NCBI RefSeq assembly: GCF_003550065.1
Contig: NZ_QXDC01000002.1
Span: 62,001 to 126,000, forward strand
From: Hephaestia caeni
GTDB lineage: Bacteria > Pseudomonadota > Alphaproteobacteria > Sphingomonadales > Sphingomonadaceae
Direction: 5' to 3'
DNA length: 64,000 bases
Within the stretch, counting starts at the first letter, position 1, and the number at the start of each line of letters is the position of its first letter. Shown here piece by piece: positions 43,496 through 52,510 of the stretch. The notes under the pieces were generated by a model. It searched no databases. It was not told the origin of the DNA and worked only from the letters and a program-made list of their open reading frames with translations. The position numbers and the translations under genes were made by a program.

Positions 43496-46339
43496 ATGTT
43501 TTTCGGCAAACGCCATGTTCATTTCGCCTTTCTCTATTCGTCGGCGGCGATCGCGCTGGCGCTTCCGACCGCGGCGATCGCGGGGGATATCGTCGGTAGC
43601 GTCGTCGACGCGAGCGGCACCCGTGCGCTCCAGGGGGCCGAAGTCGAAATCGTCGAGCTTGGCCGCGTCGACCATGCCGGTACGGACGGCCGCTTTCGCT
43701 TCGCCAACCTTCCCGCCGGCACCTATACGGTGCGCGCGCGCTATGCCGGCACCGAGCCTGTCAGCGCCACCGCGACCGTCACCGCCGATGGCGTCGCGCA
43801 TATCGATCTCCTGCTCGGCAATGCGGCGGACACGATCCTCATCGTCGGTCAGCGCGCCAATCTGGCGAGCGCGATTTCGCGGCAGCGCGCTGCCGGAACG
43901 GTCGAGACCGTCCTTACCCGCGATGCGATCGGCCAGTTCCCCGATCAGAACGTCGCCGAGGCGGTTCGCCGCGCGCCGGGCGTCAATGTCCTCGACGACC
44001 AGGGCGAGGGCAGGTTCGTTTCGGTGCGCGGGCTCGATCCCAATCTGAACGCCGCGTCGATCAACGGCGTGCGTATCCCGTCGCCCGAATCCGACGTGCG
44101 GTCGGTCGCGCTCGATACGATCCCGTCCGAACTCGTCGAATCGATCGAGATCAAGAAGACGCTGACCCCGGACATGGATGCCGACACGATCGGCGCCACG
44201 ATCGAGATCAACACCACCAATGCGCTCGATCGGAAGAAGCCGTTCGTCGCGATCTCGGCCGAAGGATCGTACAATGACAAGACCGAGAAATGGTCGCCCA
44301 AGGGATCGATCGACTTTTCGACCCGGCTTGGCGAAGATCTCGGTGTTTCGGGCGGGCTGTCTTATTACCGCCGGCGTTTCGCGACCGACGGGGTCGAGCC
44401 CGATGGTTGGAAAACCGCCGATGACGGCACTGTCTTCGCCGATACGCTCGAATTCCGCGATTATGACGTGACGCGCACGCGCCTTGGCGCGTCGCTGTCG
44501 CTCGACTGGCGCCCCAGCGATACGACCACCCTGTTCGTGCGCGGGCTTTACAGCCGTTTCGCCGACCAGGAACTGCGCAAGCGCTTGATTTTCGAGATGG
44601 ATGCCGATCCCTATGCCGGTGACGCCGACCACGCGAGCTTCCGATCCGACGATGGCGAGATCAACGTCGAACGCGATCTGAAGGATCGCTTCGAGGTCCA
44701 GCACGTCAAGACCGTCTCGGCAGGCGGCAAGACCGAGACCGGCCCGTGGAAGCTGCGCTATGAAGGCGCCTATTCCTATGCCGACGAGCAGGAACACGGA
44801 TCGATCGATCCGATCACCTTCCGGCACAAGTTCGAGGAACCGGACGAACTGGGGGTGACGTTCGATTATACGCGGCTGGGGCATCCCGGCTACACGATCG
44901 ACAATGGCGAGGCCGCTTTCTTTGACCCGACGGTGTACGAATTCGACAAGATCGAACGCTCGACGCTGAGCCTGTCGAAGGATCGCGAGTGGAGCGGCCG
45001 TATCGATGTGACGCGCAGCTTCGCGCTCGATACCGGCACGTTCGATATCCAGGCGGGCGGCAAGGCGCGGCTGCGCAAAAAGACCTTCGAATACACGCAG
45101 GACAAATATGACGGCGTCGAAGGCGACCTGACGCTTGCCGACGTGCTGGGCCGCCAGAGCTACAGCCTCGCCGATATCGAGCCGGTGGTGGGCAAGGAGG
45201 GCGAGCGCGATCTGCTGGCGGGCGGGTTCGATCGCTTCATCCTCAACCCGATCGATACGCTCTACGAATCCTCGGCCGCCGATTATGGCGCGAAAGAAGA
45301 TGTCTACGCGGGCTATCTGCTTGGCCGCTACGAGGGATCGGCACTCAGAATTGTCGGTGGCGTGCGCGTCGAGCGTACCAGCAACCGCTTCACCGGCAAT
45401 CGCGTCGAGACGATCGAAGAAGGGGCGGCGAACGGCGACGATCTCGTCGTGGTGACCCCGGTCGCGTTCGAACGGCGCTACACCGACTGGCTGCCGAGCC
45501 TCAATCTGCGGTACGAGCCGGCGCGCGACGTCGTGCTGCGCTTCGGCGCCTCCAAGAGCATCGTGCGCCCCAACTTCGGCGCCATCGCGCCGCGCTTCCT
45601 CGTCGAGGAAAGCGACGATGGCGAGCGTGAGGGCGAATTCGGCAATCCCGCGCTGAAACCCTATCATGCCTGGAATATCGATCTCGCGGCCGAATATTAT
45701 TTCAGCACGAACGCGGTCGTGCAGGCAGGGTTTTTCTATAAGGACATCAAAGATTTCATCGTCGAGGGTAAATTCGATGGCGATGCCAACGATCCCTTCG
45801 GCGGCAGCTTCAACGGGATCGCGTATGATGAGGCCAAGATTCCGGTCAACGGCGACAGCGCCAAGGTCAAGGGTATCGAACTCAGCTATCAGCAGGCGCT
45901 GACGTTCCTGCCCGCGCCGCTCGACGGGTTCCTGATCAATCTCAACTACACCTATACCGACGCCGAGGGGCGCTTGCACGGTGAAGGGGGCGAGCCGGGG
46001 CGCGACATTCCGCTGCCGGCGTCGGCGAAACATACCTTCAACGCCGTGCTCGGTTACGAGAAGGGGCCGCTCAGCATCCGCCTCGCCGGTGCCCATCGGT
46101 CGGGCTATCTCGACGAGATCGGCGGCGACGCGCAGGAGGATCGCTACGTCAAGTCGCACTTCCAGTTCGACGCCACGGTGAAATACCGCATCGTCGAGCA
46201 GGTGCAGCTCTTTGCGGAATTCGTGAACCTCAACGACGCGCCGTATCGCGCCTATCAGCGCGGGCCGGGCCGCGATCGTCTGCTCCAGTCCGAAACCTAT
46301 TCGTGGACAGGGAAATTCGGCGTCCGCGCGCACTTCTGA
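43496..46339 (+). CDS. TonB-dependent receptor linked to phytase
   Basis: A 947-aa outer-membrane receptor. It has a signal peptide (to about residue 29, AAIA-GDIVG), a CarboxypepD_reg-like domain (GDIVGSVVDASGTRALQGAE, FANLPAGTYTVRARYAG), and a plug (FPDQNVAEAVRRAPGVNVLD, VSVRGLDPNLNAASINGVRI, TLTPDMDADTIGATIEINT). The barrel ends in the aromatic VRAHF. The phytase gene begins 13 bp after the stop, so the two are one transcript; this pairing is known in Caulobacter and sphingomonads. It probably imports phytate or inositol phosphates under phosphate limitation. Confidence 0.93.
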   Translation: MFFGKRHVHFAFLYSSAAIALALPTAAIAGDIVGSVVDASGTRALQGAEVEIVELGRVDHAGTDGRFRFANLPAGTYTVRARYAGTEPVSATATVTADGVAHIDLLLGNAADTILIVGQRANLASAISRQRAAGTVETVLTRDAIGQFPDQNVAEAVRRAPGVNVLDDQGEGRFVSVRGLDPNLNAASINGVRIPSPESDVRSVALDTIPSELVESIEIKKTLTPDMDADTIGATIEINTTNALDRKKPFVAISAEGSYNDKTEKWSPKGSIDFSTRLGEDLGVSGGLSYYRRRFATDGVEPDGWKTADDGTVFADTLEFRDYDVTRTRLGASLSLDWRPSDTTTLFVRGLYSRFADQELRKRLIFEMDADPYAGDADHASFRSDDGEINVERDLKDRFEVQHVKTVSAGGKTETGPWKLRYEGAYSYADEQEHGSIDPITFRHKFEEPDELGVTFDYTRLGHPGYTIDNGEAAFFDPTVYEFDKIERSTLSLSKDREWSGRIDVTRSFALDTGTFDIQAGGKARLRKKTFEYTQDKYDGVEGDLTLADVLGRQSYSLADIEPVVGKEGERDLLAGGFDRFILNPIDTLYESSAADYGAKEDVYAGYLLGRYEGSALRIVGGVRVERTSNRFTGNRVETIEEGAANGDDLVVVTPVAFERRYTDWLPSLNLRYEPARDVVLRFGASKSIVRPNFGAIAPRFLVEESDDGEREGEFGNPALKPYHAWNIDLAAEYYFSTNAVVQAGFFYKDIKDFIVEGKFDGDANDPFGGSFNGIAYDEAKIPVNGDSAKVKGIELSYQQALTFLPAPLDGFLINLNYTYTDAEGRLHGEGGEPGRDIPLPASAKHTFNAVLGYEKGPLSIRLAGAHRSGYLDEIGGDAQEDRYVKSHFQFDATVKYRIVEQVQLFAEFVNLNDAPYRAYQRGPGRDRLLQSETYSWTGKFGVRAHF

Positions 46340-46352
46340 AGGGGAACGAACG

Positions 46353-47429
46353 ATGCGCCTGGAAATAATGGCAATAGTGCCGCTCGCCTTGCTCGGAGGC
46401 TGCGTCGAGGGACGGTCTTCGATGTCGCTGTCACCGGCGCCGACGGTCGCGGTGACGGCGGTCGCGGAAACCGAAGCGGTGGCGACGCGCAACGCCGATG
46501 CGGCCGACGATCCTGCGATCTGGCGCAATGCCGGCGATCCGCAAGCGAGCCTGATCGTCGCGACCGACAAGAAGGCGGGCCTCTACGTCTATGGCCTCGA
46601 CGGCGCCAAGCGCAGCTTCATCGATGCCGGGCGGGTCAACAATGTCGATCTGCGTGACGATGTTCGGATCGGCGGCCGAGCGGGGATTCTGGTGGTGGCG
46701 AGCGACCGCTCCGATCCCGCGCATGGCAACCTCGCGTTGTTTCGCCTCGATCCGGTTGCCGCTCGACTGGAGGCGCTCGGCAAGATTCCGGCGCTTGCGG
46801 GCGAAGCCTATGGGCTGTGCCTCTATCGCGCCGCCGACGCGCTTTATGCCTTTCTGGTGATGAAGGACGGCACGATCGGGCAGATCGCGCTCGATCTGGA
46901 GGGGGCCACACCACAGGGCCGGCTCGTTCGGACGCTCCACCTCGCCAGTCAGGCCGAAGGCTGCGTCGCCGACGATCGCTCCGGCCGGCTGTACGTCGCC
47001 GAAGAAGATGTGGGCATCTGGCGTTTCGATGCGGGTGCCGCGGGGCCGGTAGAGGCGACCGCGGTGGCGAAGGTCGATCGCGTGCGCCTGTTCGACGATG
47101 TCGAAGGTCTGGCGATCGTGCCCGAGGGCGCCGACGGCGGGTATCTCGTCGCATCGAGCCAGGGCGATAATGCCTATGCGGTCTGGCAACTCGTCGATGA
47201 AGAATATGTCGGGCGCTTCCGCATCGAGGCCGGCGCGGTGGACGGCACACAGGAAACCGATGGGATCGAGATCGCCGTCGGCGACTTCGGCCCGGCCTAT
47301 CCGCGCGGGCTGCTGGTCGCGCAGGATGGCGACAACGCGCCCGCCGCGCAGAATTTCAAACTGGTGAGCTGGGCGGATGTCGAGCGCGCGCTCGGGCGGC
47401 ATCCGTCCGAACGAGTGGCTCCCGAATGA
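46353..47429 (+). CDS. 3-phytase, beta-propeller type, lipoprotein
   Basis: 358 aa with a lipoprotein signal (LALLGGC, Cys at about residue 17). Beta-propeller phytase motifs follow in order: DAADDPAIW, ATDKKAGLYVYGLDG, RVNNVDLRDDV, AEGCVADDRSGRLYVAEEDV and DVEGLAIVP. These calcium-dependent enzymes hydrolyse phytate to lower inositol phosphates and phosphate. The lipoprotein form would be held in the outer membrane or periplasm, ready to act on substrate imported by the receptor encoded immediately upstream. Confidence 0.92.
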   Translation: MRLEIMAIVPLALLGGCVEGRSSMSLSPAPTVAVTAVAETEAVATRNADAADDPAIWRNAGDPQASLIVATDKKAGLYVYGLDGAKRSFIDAGRVNNVDLRDDVRIGGRAGILVVASDRSDPAHGNLALFRLDPVAARLEALGKIPALAGEAYGLCLYRAADALYAFLVMKDGTIGQIALDLEGATPQGRLVRTLHLASQAEGCVADDRSGRLYVAEEDVGIWRFDAGAAGPVEATAVAKVDRVRLFDDVEGLAIVPEGADGGYLVASSQGDNAYAVWQLVDEEYVGRFRIEAGAVDGTQETDGIEIAVGDFGPAYPRGLLVAQDGDNAPAAQNFKLVSWADVERALGRHPSERVAPE

Positions 47430-47502
47430 GCGGGGCATCCGGCGGTTCTTTCGAACTGTAACATTTCGCCCGTAGAGCGACGGCAAACGGAGGATCACGG
47501 CG

Positions 47503-48393
47503 ATGAATTCGTTCAAGCGCACGCCCGGTGGGATGATCGACCGATTTCGCAACGATGTTTCCCGGTTCGACAAGCCCGTAGGGCCATCGGGCAGCCCCAG
47601 GCGCCGGTATCGAACGATCTGGATTTCCGACGTTCACCTCGGCACGCGAGGATGCAACGACCGGTTGCTGCTCGATTTCCTCGATCATGTCGACAGCGAT
47701 ATCATCTATCTGGTCGGCGACATCATCGACGGCTGGCGATTGAAGAAGCGCTTTTACTGGCCCGAGCGGCACAATGCGATCGTCCGCCGTATCATGAAGC
47801 GTGCCAAGCGCGGCACGCACGTCGTCTATATTCCCGGCAATCACGATGAGATGTTCCGCCAGTTCGCGGGCTCGAATTTCGGTGGTGTCGAAATCAGGAA
47901 AAAGGCGGTGCACACCACCGTCGATGGTCGACGCCTGCTGATCCTACACGGCGACGAATTCGATGCGGTCGTCATGGCGCATCGCTGGCTCGCGCTGTTC
48001 GGCGATATCGCCTACACCACGCTCCTGCGGCTCAACGTCGTCGTCGCCGCGGTGCGCCAGCGGCTCGGCCTGCCTTACTGGTCGCTGTCGAAGCATGCCA
48101 AAAGTAAGGTGAAGAACGCGGTTGCCTTCATCTCGCGCTTCGAGGAAGCGATCGCGCACGAAGCAGCGCGGCTGGGAGTGGACGGCGTTGTCTGCGGCCA
48201 CATTCATACCGCTGAGGCCCGATATTTCGGCGATGTCGCTTATTACAACGACGGCGACTGGGTCGAAGGCTGCACCGCGCTCGTCGAACATTTCGACGGG
48301 CGCATGGAGATCCTGCATTGGGCCGATGAGGTTGCGGCGCGGCCAAAACCGCACGCGGCTCGCTCCCTGGCGACCCCGGTCGAGGCGGCCTGA
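47503..48393 (+). CDS. plcP: PlcP-type metallophosphoesterase (phospholipase C, LpxH-related)
   Basis: 296 aa, calcineurin-like. Metal ligands appear in order: D43-x-H45 (ISDVHLG), GD73 (LVGDIIDGWRL), GNHD (112-115), H149-G-D and the late GHIHTAE. The sequence SDVHLGTRGCN and the NDGDWVEGCTALVEH segment match PlcP, the LpxH-like enzyme that cleaves phospholipids to diacylglycerol during phosphate starvation in rhizobia and marine alphaproteobacteria. Many databases label such proteins UDP-2,3-diacylglucosamine diphosphatase. The partner is the glycosyltransferase that starts inside its stop codon (TGATG), and the phytase lies 73 bp upstream. Confidence 0.82.
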   Translation: MNSFKRTPGGMIDRFRNDVSRFDKPVGPSGSPRRRYRTIWISDVHLGTRGCNDRLLLDFLDHVDSDIIYLVGDIIDGWRLKKRFYWPERHNAIVRRIMKRAKRGTHVVYIPGNHDEMFRQFAGSNFGGVEIRKKAVHTTVDGRRLLILHGDEFDAVVMAHRWLALFGDIAYTTLLRLNVVVAAVRQRLGLPYWSLSKHAKSKVKNAVAFISRFEEAIAHEAARLGVDGVVCGHIHTAEARYFGDVAYYNDGDWVEGCTALVEHFDGRMEILHWADEVAARPKPHAARSLATPVEAA

Positions 48394-49433
48394 TGAAAAT
48401 CCTGATCGTCACCGATGCCTGGCTGCCCCAGGTCAACGGTGTGGTCCGCACATTGCAGGCGCTGCGCGGTGTTCTCGAAACGCGGGGACACGAGGTGCTG
48501 GTCGTTTCGCCCGACCGCTTCCGGTCGCTTCCATGCCCGAGCTACCCCGAAATCCGTCTGGGGCTTGCGTCGGCCAGCGTGGTGGGCCGCCTGATATCGT
48601 CGTTCGATCCGGACGCGATCCACATTGCGACCGAAGGGCCGCTCGGCGTCGCCGCGCGCGCCTGGTGCCTGCGCCGCGGTCTGTCGTTCACGACCGCCTA
48701 TCACACGCAATTCCCCGAATATCTTGCCAAGCGGACGAAGCTGCCGCCCGAGCTGTTCTGGAAATATATCCACTGGTTCCATCGGCCGTCGCGTGCGGTG
48801 TTGACCGCAACGCCGAGCGTGGCCGAACTGCTGCGCGCGCATGGGCTGTATCGGACCCGTTTGTGGGGGCGCGGTGTCGATCTCGACTGTTTCCACCCCG
48901 ACGCACCGCCGTGCGCCGCCTTCGAGGCGGCGGCGCGGCCGATCCAGCTCTATGTCGGGCGCGTCTCGGTCGAGAAGAATATCGAGGCGTTTCTCGAAAG
49001 CGGCCACCCCGGATCGAAGATCGTCGTCGGTGACGGCCCTGCGCGCGACTTGCTGATGCGGCGATATCCCGAGGTTGGCTTTCCCGGCGCGCTTCACGGG
49101 CCGGCGCTTGCCGCCGCTTATGCCGGCGCCGACGTGCTGGTTTTCCCGAGCATGACCGATACTTATGGCCTGGTGATGATCGAGGCGCTCGCTTGCGGCA
49201 CCCCTGTTGCCGCCTATCCGGTCATCGGGCCGCGCGATATCCTGACCGACGATGTCGGCGCCACCGATCGCGACCTCGCGCGCGCCACGGCCCTTGCGCT
49301 CGGCAAGGACCGCCGGTCATGTGCTGCTTATGGACGAACCTTTAGCTGGCAGCGAAGCGCGGACCAGTTCGAACATGCGCTCGTATCGGTGCGGTCGGGC
49401 GACGAGGCAGGGCAAGGCGCGGTGGCGGCATAA
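48393..49433 (+). CDS. GT4-family glycosyltransferase, Agt-type (diacylglycerol glycosyltransferase candidate)
   Basis: 346 aa with a GT-B fold. The N-terminal acceptor domain starts MKILIVTDAWLPQVNGVVRT (typical of lipid-modifying GT4 enzymes); the C-terminal donor domain has LYVGRVSVEKNIEAFL and the EX7E-like TDTYGLVMIEALACGTPV. It overlaps plcP by one base. In other alphaproteobacteria PlcP makes diacylglycerol and Agt converts it to glucosyl- or glucuronosyl-diacylglycerol, replacing phospholipids when phosphate is scarce. The donor sugar cannot be read from sequence. Confidence 0.82.
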   Translation: MKILIVTDAWLPQVNGVVRTLQALRGVLETRGHEVLVVSPDRFRSLPCPSYPEIRLGLASASVVGRLISSFDPDAIHIATEGPLGVAARAWCLRRGLSFTTAYHTQFPEYLAKRTKLPPELFWKYIHWFHRPSRAVLTATPSVAELLRAHGLYRTRLWGRGVDLDCFHPDAPPCAAFEAAARPIQLYVGRVSVEKNIEAFLESGHPGSKIVVGDGPARDLLMRRYPEVGFPGALHGPALAAAYAGADVLVFPSMTDTYGLVMIEALACGTPVAAYPVIGPRDILTDDVGATDRDLARATALALGKDRRSCAAYGRTFSWQRSADQFEHALVSVRSGDEAGQGAVAA

Positions 49434-49459
49434 CCTCGCCGATCGGAGGCCGAGACCGA

Positions 49460-50221
49460 TCATCCGATACCCAAGGATTGGGCGACGAGCCAGCCGGGTA
49501 GCGCCGCGATGCAAAGCAAGGTGCCGAAGGGGAGTTCGGTCGTCGCGACGACGCTGCGATGGCGGACCAGCGCGACCAGAACCAGGATCAAGCCGAGCGC
49601 CGACGCCAGCAGCAGGATGAACGGCAGCGCCTGCCAGCCCAGCCAGGCGCCGATCGCGCCCAGCAGCTTGGGATCGCCGCCGCCCATCCCGTCGCGATGC
49701 CGCACAGCGGTGTAGGCGCGCGCGATCGCCCACAAGACGCCGTACCCCGCCATCAGGCCGATCAACCGGTCGGCGGCGGAGCCCGCCCCGATGACGCCGC
49801 CGATCACGAGGCCGAGCAGGGCAAGACCCAGCGTCAGCGTGTCCGGCAGCCAGAAATGGCGCCAGTCGAGCAGCGCGAGCAACAGCAGGCCCCAGCCGAG
49901 AACGGACCAGCCGAACGCGGCGGGCGGGCTCGCGAGTGCGAAGGCGGCCCCCGCGATCGCCGCGGCGGCGATCTCGACATGCAGATGAGTACGATCGATC
50001 GGCGTAGCGCAGCATCGGCATCGGCCGCGGTTCAGGGCGAAGCTCAGCACCGGCACCAGCTCGGCCGGTGTGAGGGGCCGCCGGCAGCCGTCGCAGCGTG
50101 ACCGGCCGGTGAGGGCGCTTTCGCCCGCGGGCCAGCGGACGAGGACGGTCGCGAGGAAGCTGCCGACGAGCGCGCCGAGCAGGGCACCCATTGGCGCGAT
50201 GATCGTGGCGGTCTCGATCAT
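49460..50221 (-). CDS. gspO: Prepilin peptidase / N-methyltransferase GspO
   Basis: A 253-aa inner-membrane aspartic protease with about eight helices. The cytoplasmic zinc loop has C43-DG-C46 and C68/C70-C71. The catalytic aspartates are in ALLDWRHFWLPD and in the GxGD motif GMGGGDPKLLGAIG. It cleaves leader peptides of the pseudopilins GspG, H, I, J and K after Gly and methylates the new Phe. It is the last gene of the gspC-O operon and overlaps gspN by four bases. Its substrates GspG and GspI here have unusually long, repeated leaders. Confidence 0.93.
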   Translation of the reverse strand: MIETATIIAPMGALLGALVGSFLATVLVRWPAGESALTGRSRCDGCRRPLTPAELVPVLSFALNRGRCRCCATPIDRTHLHVEIAAAAIAGAAFALASPPAAFGWSVLGWGLLLLALLDWRHFWLPDTLTLGLALLGLVIGGVIGAGSAADRLIGLMAGYGVLWAIARAYTAVRHRDGMGGGDPKLLGAIGAWLGWQALPFILLLASALGLILVLVALVRHRSVVATTELPFGTLLCIAALPGWLVAQSLGIG

Positions 50222-50943
50222 TCGAGCGCGCCTGTGGTGCGCAACCGGAAGCCGCCGGGGACGCGGACGAAGCCTAGCGCGGTGAGCGTCGGTTCGAGGG
50301 CCGGATCGGGTTCGGCGATGCGTGCGTCGGCGATGTAATCACCCGTCGCGCCGATGCTCAGGTCAAGCCGTTCCTGCCCCGATTGGCTGGCGAGCGCCAG
50401 CCGCGCCCGTGTGCCGTCGCACCGGATCGATCCCGTCAGCCCCTGCGCGCGCGCGACGCCGGGAAGCGCACCGTCGAGCCGGGCACGGACGCGCCCTTCG
50501 GCATGGTCGCAGCGCCCGCGGACGAAGCGCACGCTGGCATCGTCGACATCGAGCGCCCCGATCGGCAGCGGTGCGAGCAGGCCCGCCGTGGGGAGCGACG
50601 CGGTAAGATGATCCACACCGACGCGATCGTGGCCGATCGTGATCGTACCGTGCAGCGCGGACGCGCCGTTGGCCGGCCGTGCGAGGTTCAGCCGCACGCG
50701 GCCGAGCAGGAGGGGGAGGGGGGACAGCGCGGCGTCGAGCGTGCCCAGCGGCAGCGCGCCGACGCGCATCTGCTCGATCGTGCCGTCCCAGATGCTGCCG
50801 TGCACGCCGCGCGCGCTCAGCCCGCGCGCATCGGACGCGACCCAACCGACAGCGAGCCGCAGCGGTAGCAACGCGACGAGCGCGATCGGCAAGGTGAGCG
50901 CGACCAGCAGCCAGCGGCCCTTCGACAATCGCGATAGCCTCAT
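50218..50943 (-). CDS. gspN: Type II secretion system protein N
   Basis: 241 aa with an N-terminal membrane anchor (WLLVALTLPIALVALLPLRL) and a periplasmic domain containing GLSARGVHGSIWDGTIEQMR and LGTLDAALSPLPLLLGRV, the GspN signature region. It is an accessory component of the inner-membrane platform. It overlaps gspO and gspM by four bases each. Confidence 0.88.
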   Translation of the reverse strand: MRLSRLSKGRWLLVALTLPIALVALLPLRLAVGWVASDARGLSARGVHGSIWDGTIEQMRVGALPLGTLDAALSPLPLLLGRVRLNLARPANGASALHGTITIGHDRVGVDHLTASLPTAGLLAPLPIGALDVDDASVRFVRGRCDHAEGRVRARLDGALPGVARAQGLTGSIRCDGTRARLALASQSGQERLDLSIGATGDYIADARIAEPDPALEPTLTALGFVRVPGGFRLRTTGALE

Positions 50944-51416
50944 CGCGTTACCCTCCGCACCGTGATTCGTGCCGAAACGGTGCGGTTGGCGCCGGGCTGG
51001 ATGGCGGCCGAATCGATGACAAGCCCCTTCGCCTCGACCGTGCTCAGCCAGGCGAGAAGGGCAGGGGCGCGTGCCGCGCCGATCGTGATCGATACGGTGT
51101 CAGGCCCGGCCGCCGTGTTGCCGTCGAGCGTGAAGCCGGCCTCGGCGGCGCTGGAGGCGATGAACTGATCGAGCGGGCCGTCGATACGTGGCGGTCGCGG
51201 CGCGGCGTGCCGGAGCAAGGCCAGGCCGGCCTTTACGCCGGCCGCGCGATCGATCGCGACGCGGTGCGCAGCCTTGGCATCGGCGAGGCCGCGCGTCACC
51301 GGGCGCAGGACACCAAGCCACAGGATCACGATCGCCATCAGGGCGACCATCGCGGCGATCAGGCGCTTCTCGCGAGGCGCGCGTGCGATCCACCAGGCAT
51401 GAAGCGATGCGATCAT
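50940..51416 (-). CDS. gspM: Type II secretion system protein M
   Basis: 158 aa. One membrane helix near the N terminus (LIAAMVALMAIVILWLGVL) preceded by WWIARAPREKRL, the usual GspM start, then a ferredoxin-like periplasmic domain (LLAWLSTVEAKGLVID). It partners GspL in the inner-membrane assembly platform. Confidence 0.88.
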   Translation of the reverse strand: MIASLHAWWIARAPREKRLIAAMVALMAIVILWLGVLRPVTRGLADAKAAHRVAIDRAAGVKAGLALLRHAAPRPPRIDGPLDQFIASSAAEAGFTLDGNTAAGPDTVSITIGAARAPALLAWLSTVEAKGLVIDSAAIQPGANRTVSARITVRRVTR

Positions 51417-52510
51417 GGCGCCGAGACCGTTATCGCGACGGCGTTGCGCCCGCTTTGCGTCAAGGGCGGCTCGGCGGTGACGACATAGCCCGCGTTCTGC
51501 ACCGCCAGCAGGACGGCATCGATCTCGTCGACGCTGGCCGCCGACAGCGTCGTCGTCAGCGTGCCGTCGCCGGTGCGCGCGAGCGTGGTCATGGTGACGT
51601 CGGGCACGTTCTGCATCGCGCTCACGAGTTGGGCCGCCGGCCCCGAAAAGCTGCGCCCGCCAAGACCGCGCGCCGCGAGCCGGGCGTGGACGGCGGCATC
51701 CGCCTCGTCGGCGGTGGTCACCGTTGGCGCGATCGCGTGCGCCATTGCGACGGCGGCCGCGTCCTGCGCCGCACTATCCGCGTGCAGCCGCACGATGCGG
51801 ATTAGCGTGGTCGCGAGCAGCGTGATCAGGATCAGTCCCGCCAGAACCCCGGATCGACGCAGCGTCTTCCAATCGAGCGTCCGGCGTGTCCGTCGCGCGA
51901 ACGCGCCTTGGCGCAGGTTGAGCGCGGGCGCGGCAAGCGCGGCGACGAGCGCGGCGTCGATGGCATCCTGGGCAAGTACCTCGACCGGCGCGTCACCGAT
52001 CAGATACGCGCCGATGCCGTCGTCGAGCAGCGCCGAACTCGCGTCGCGCAGGATGCGCTCATCGCCGATTGCCGCGGCAGTGAAGCCGCTTTCAGGGCGC
52101 GGCAACAGCGTGGCCGCGGGGACGATCGCGCCCGGGTCCAGCGCGTGATGCTGCGCCCAGAGCAGCCATGCGGCCATATCGGTGTTGCGCACGACGGCGA
52201 CGTCGAGCTCGCCGTCCGAGGCGCGCGGGCCGGTCGCGGCGTGGAGCGTGTCGGCGCCGCCGAGGCTGCTTTCGAGTGCGAGCAGCCGCGCCGCGGCGAT
52301 CGCCTGGCGCGCTGCGAGATCGGGGAGCATCGTGCGATGGAGCGTGATCGTGGCGGCGGGGGCGACGAGCAGGATCGCATCGGGATCATCGGGGGGCGTT
52401 CCCCAATCCTCGCCCCGGCCGCGCGCGACGATGGCGTCGCCGGCGACGCGCAGCCATTCGGGCGCGTCCGCGAGATCGGCGGGAAGGATGATGACGAGCG
52501 CCGGCGTCAC
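51413..52510 (-). CDS. gspL: Type II secretion system protein L
   Basis: 365 aa. A cytoplasmic actin-like domain (ALVIILPADLADAPEWLRV to about residue 235), a membrane helix (LAGLILITLLATTLIRIV) and a periplasmic ferredoxin-like domain. It links the ATPase GspE to the membrane platform. The GTG start at 52510 overlaps gspK by four bases (GTGA); the longer upstream frame is antisense-like arginine-rich sequence and is rejected. Confidence 0.88.
   Translation of the reverse strand: MTPALVIILPADLADAPEWLRVAGDAIVARGRGEDWGTPPDDPDAILLVAPAATITLHRTMLPDLAARQAIAAARLLALESSLGGADTLHAATGPRASDGELDVAVVRNTDMAAWLLWAQHHALDPGAIVPAATLLPRPESGFTAAAIGDERILRDASSALLDDGIGAYLIGDAPVEVLAQDAIDAALVAALAAPALNLRQGAFARRTRRTLDWKTLRRSGVLAGLILITLLATTLIRIVRLHADSAAQDAAAVAMAHAIAPTVTTADEADAAVHARLAARGLGGRSFSGPAAQLVSAMQNVPDVTMTTLARTGDGTLTTTLSAASVDEIDAVLLAVQNAGYVVTAEPPLTQSGRNAVAITVSAP

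Noticed and set aside
43337..46570. 1077-codon minus-strand open frame opposite the phytase-linked TBDR.
   Set aside because: Shadow of the high-GC codon pattern; the plus-strand product has all TBDR features.
47457..47467. CTGTAACATTT upstream of plcP as a PHO box.
   Set aside because: Only one half-site matches; the sequence 11 bp before and after does not fit, so it was not called as a site.
47503..48393. Canonical LpxH of lipid A synthesis.
   Set aside because: The coupled GT4 gene, the phosphate-related neighbours and the PlcP-like motif pattern favour PlcP; LpxH cannot be wholly excluded without a tree.
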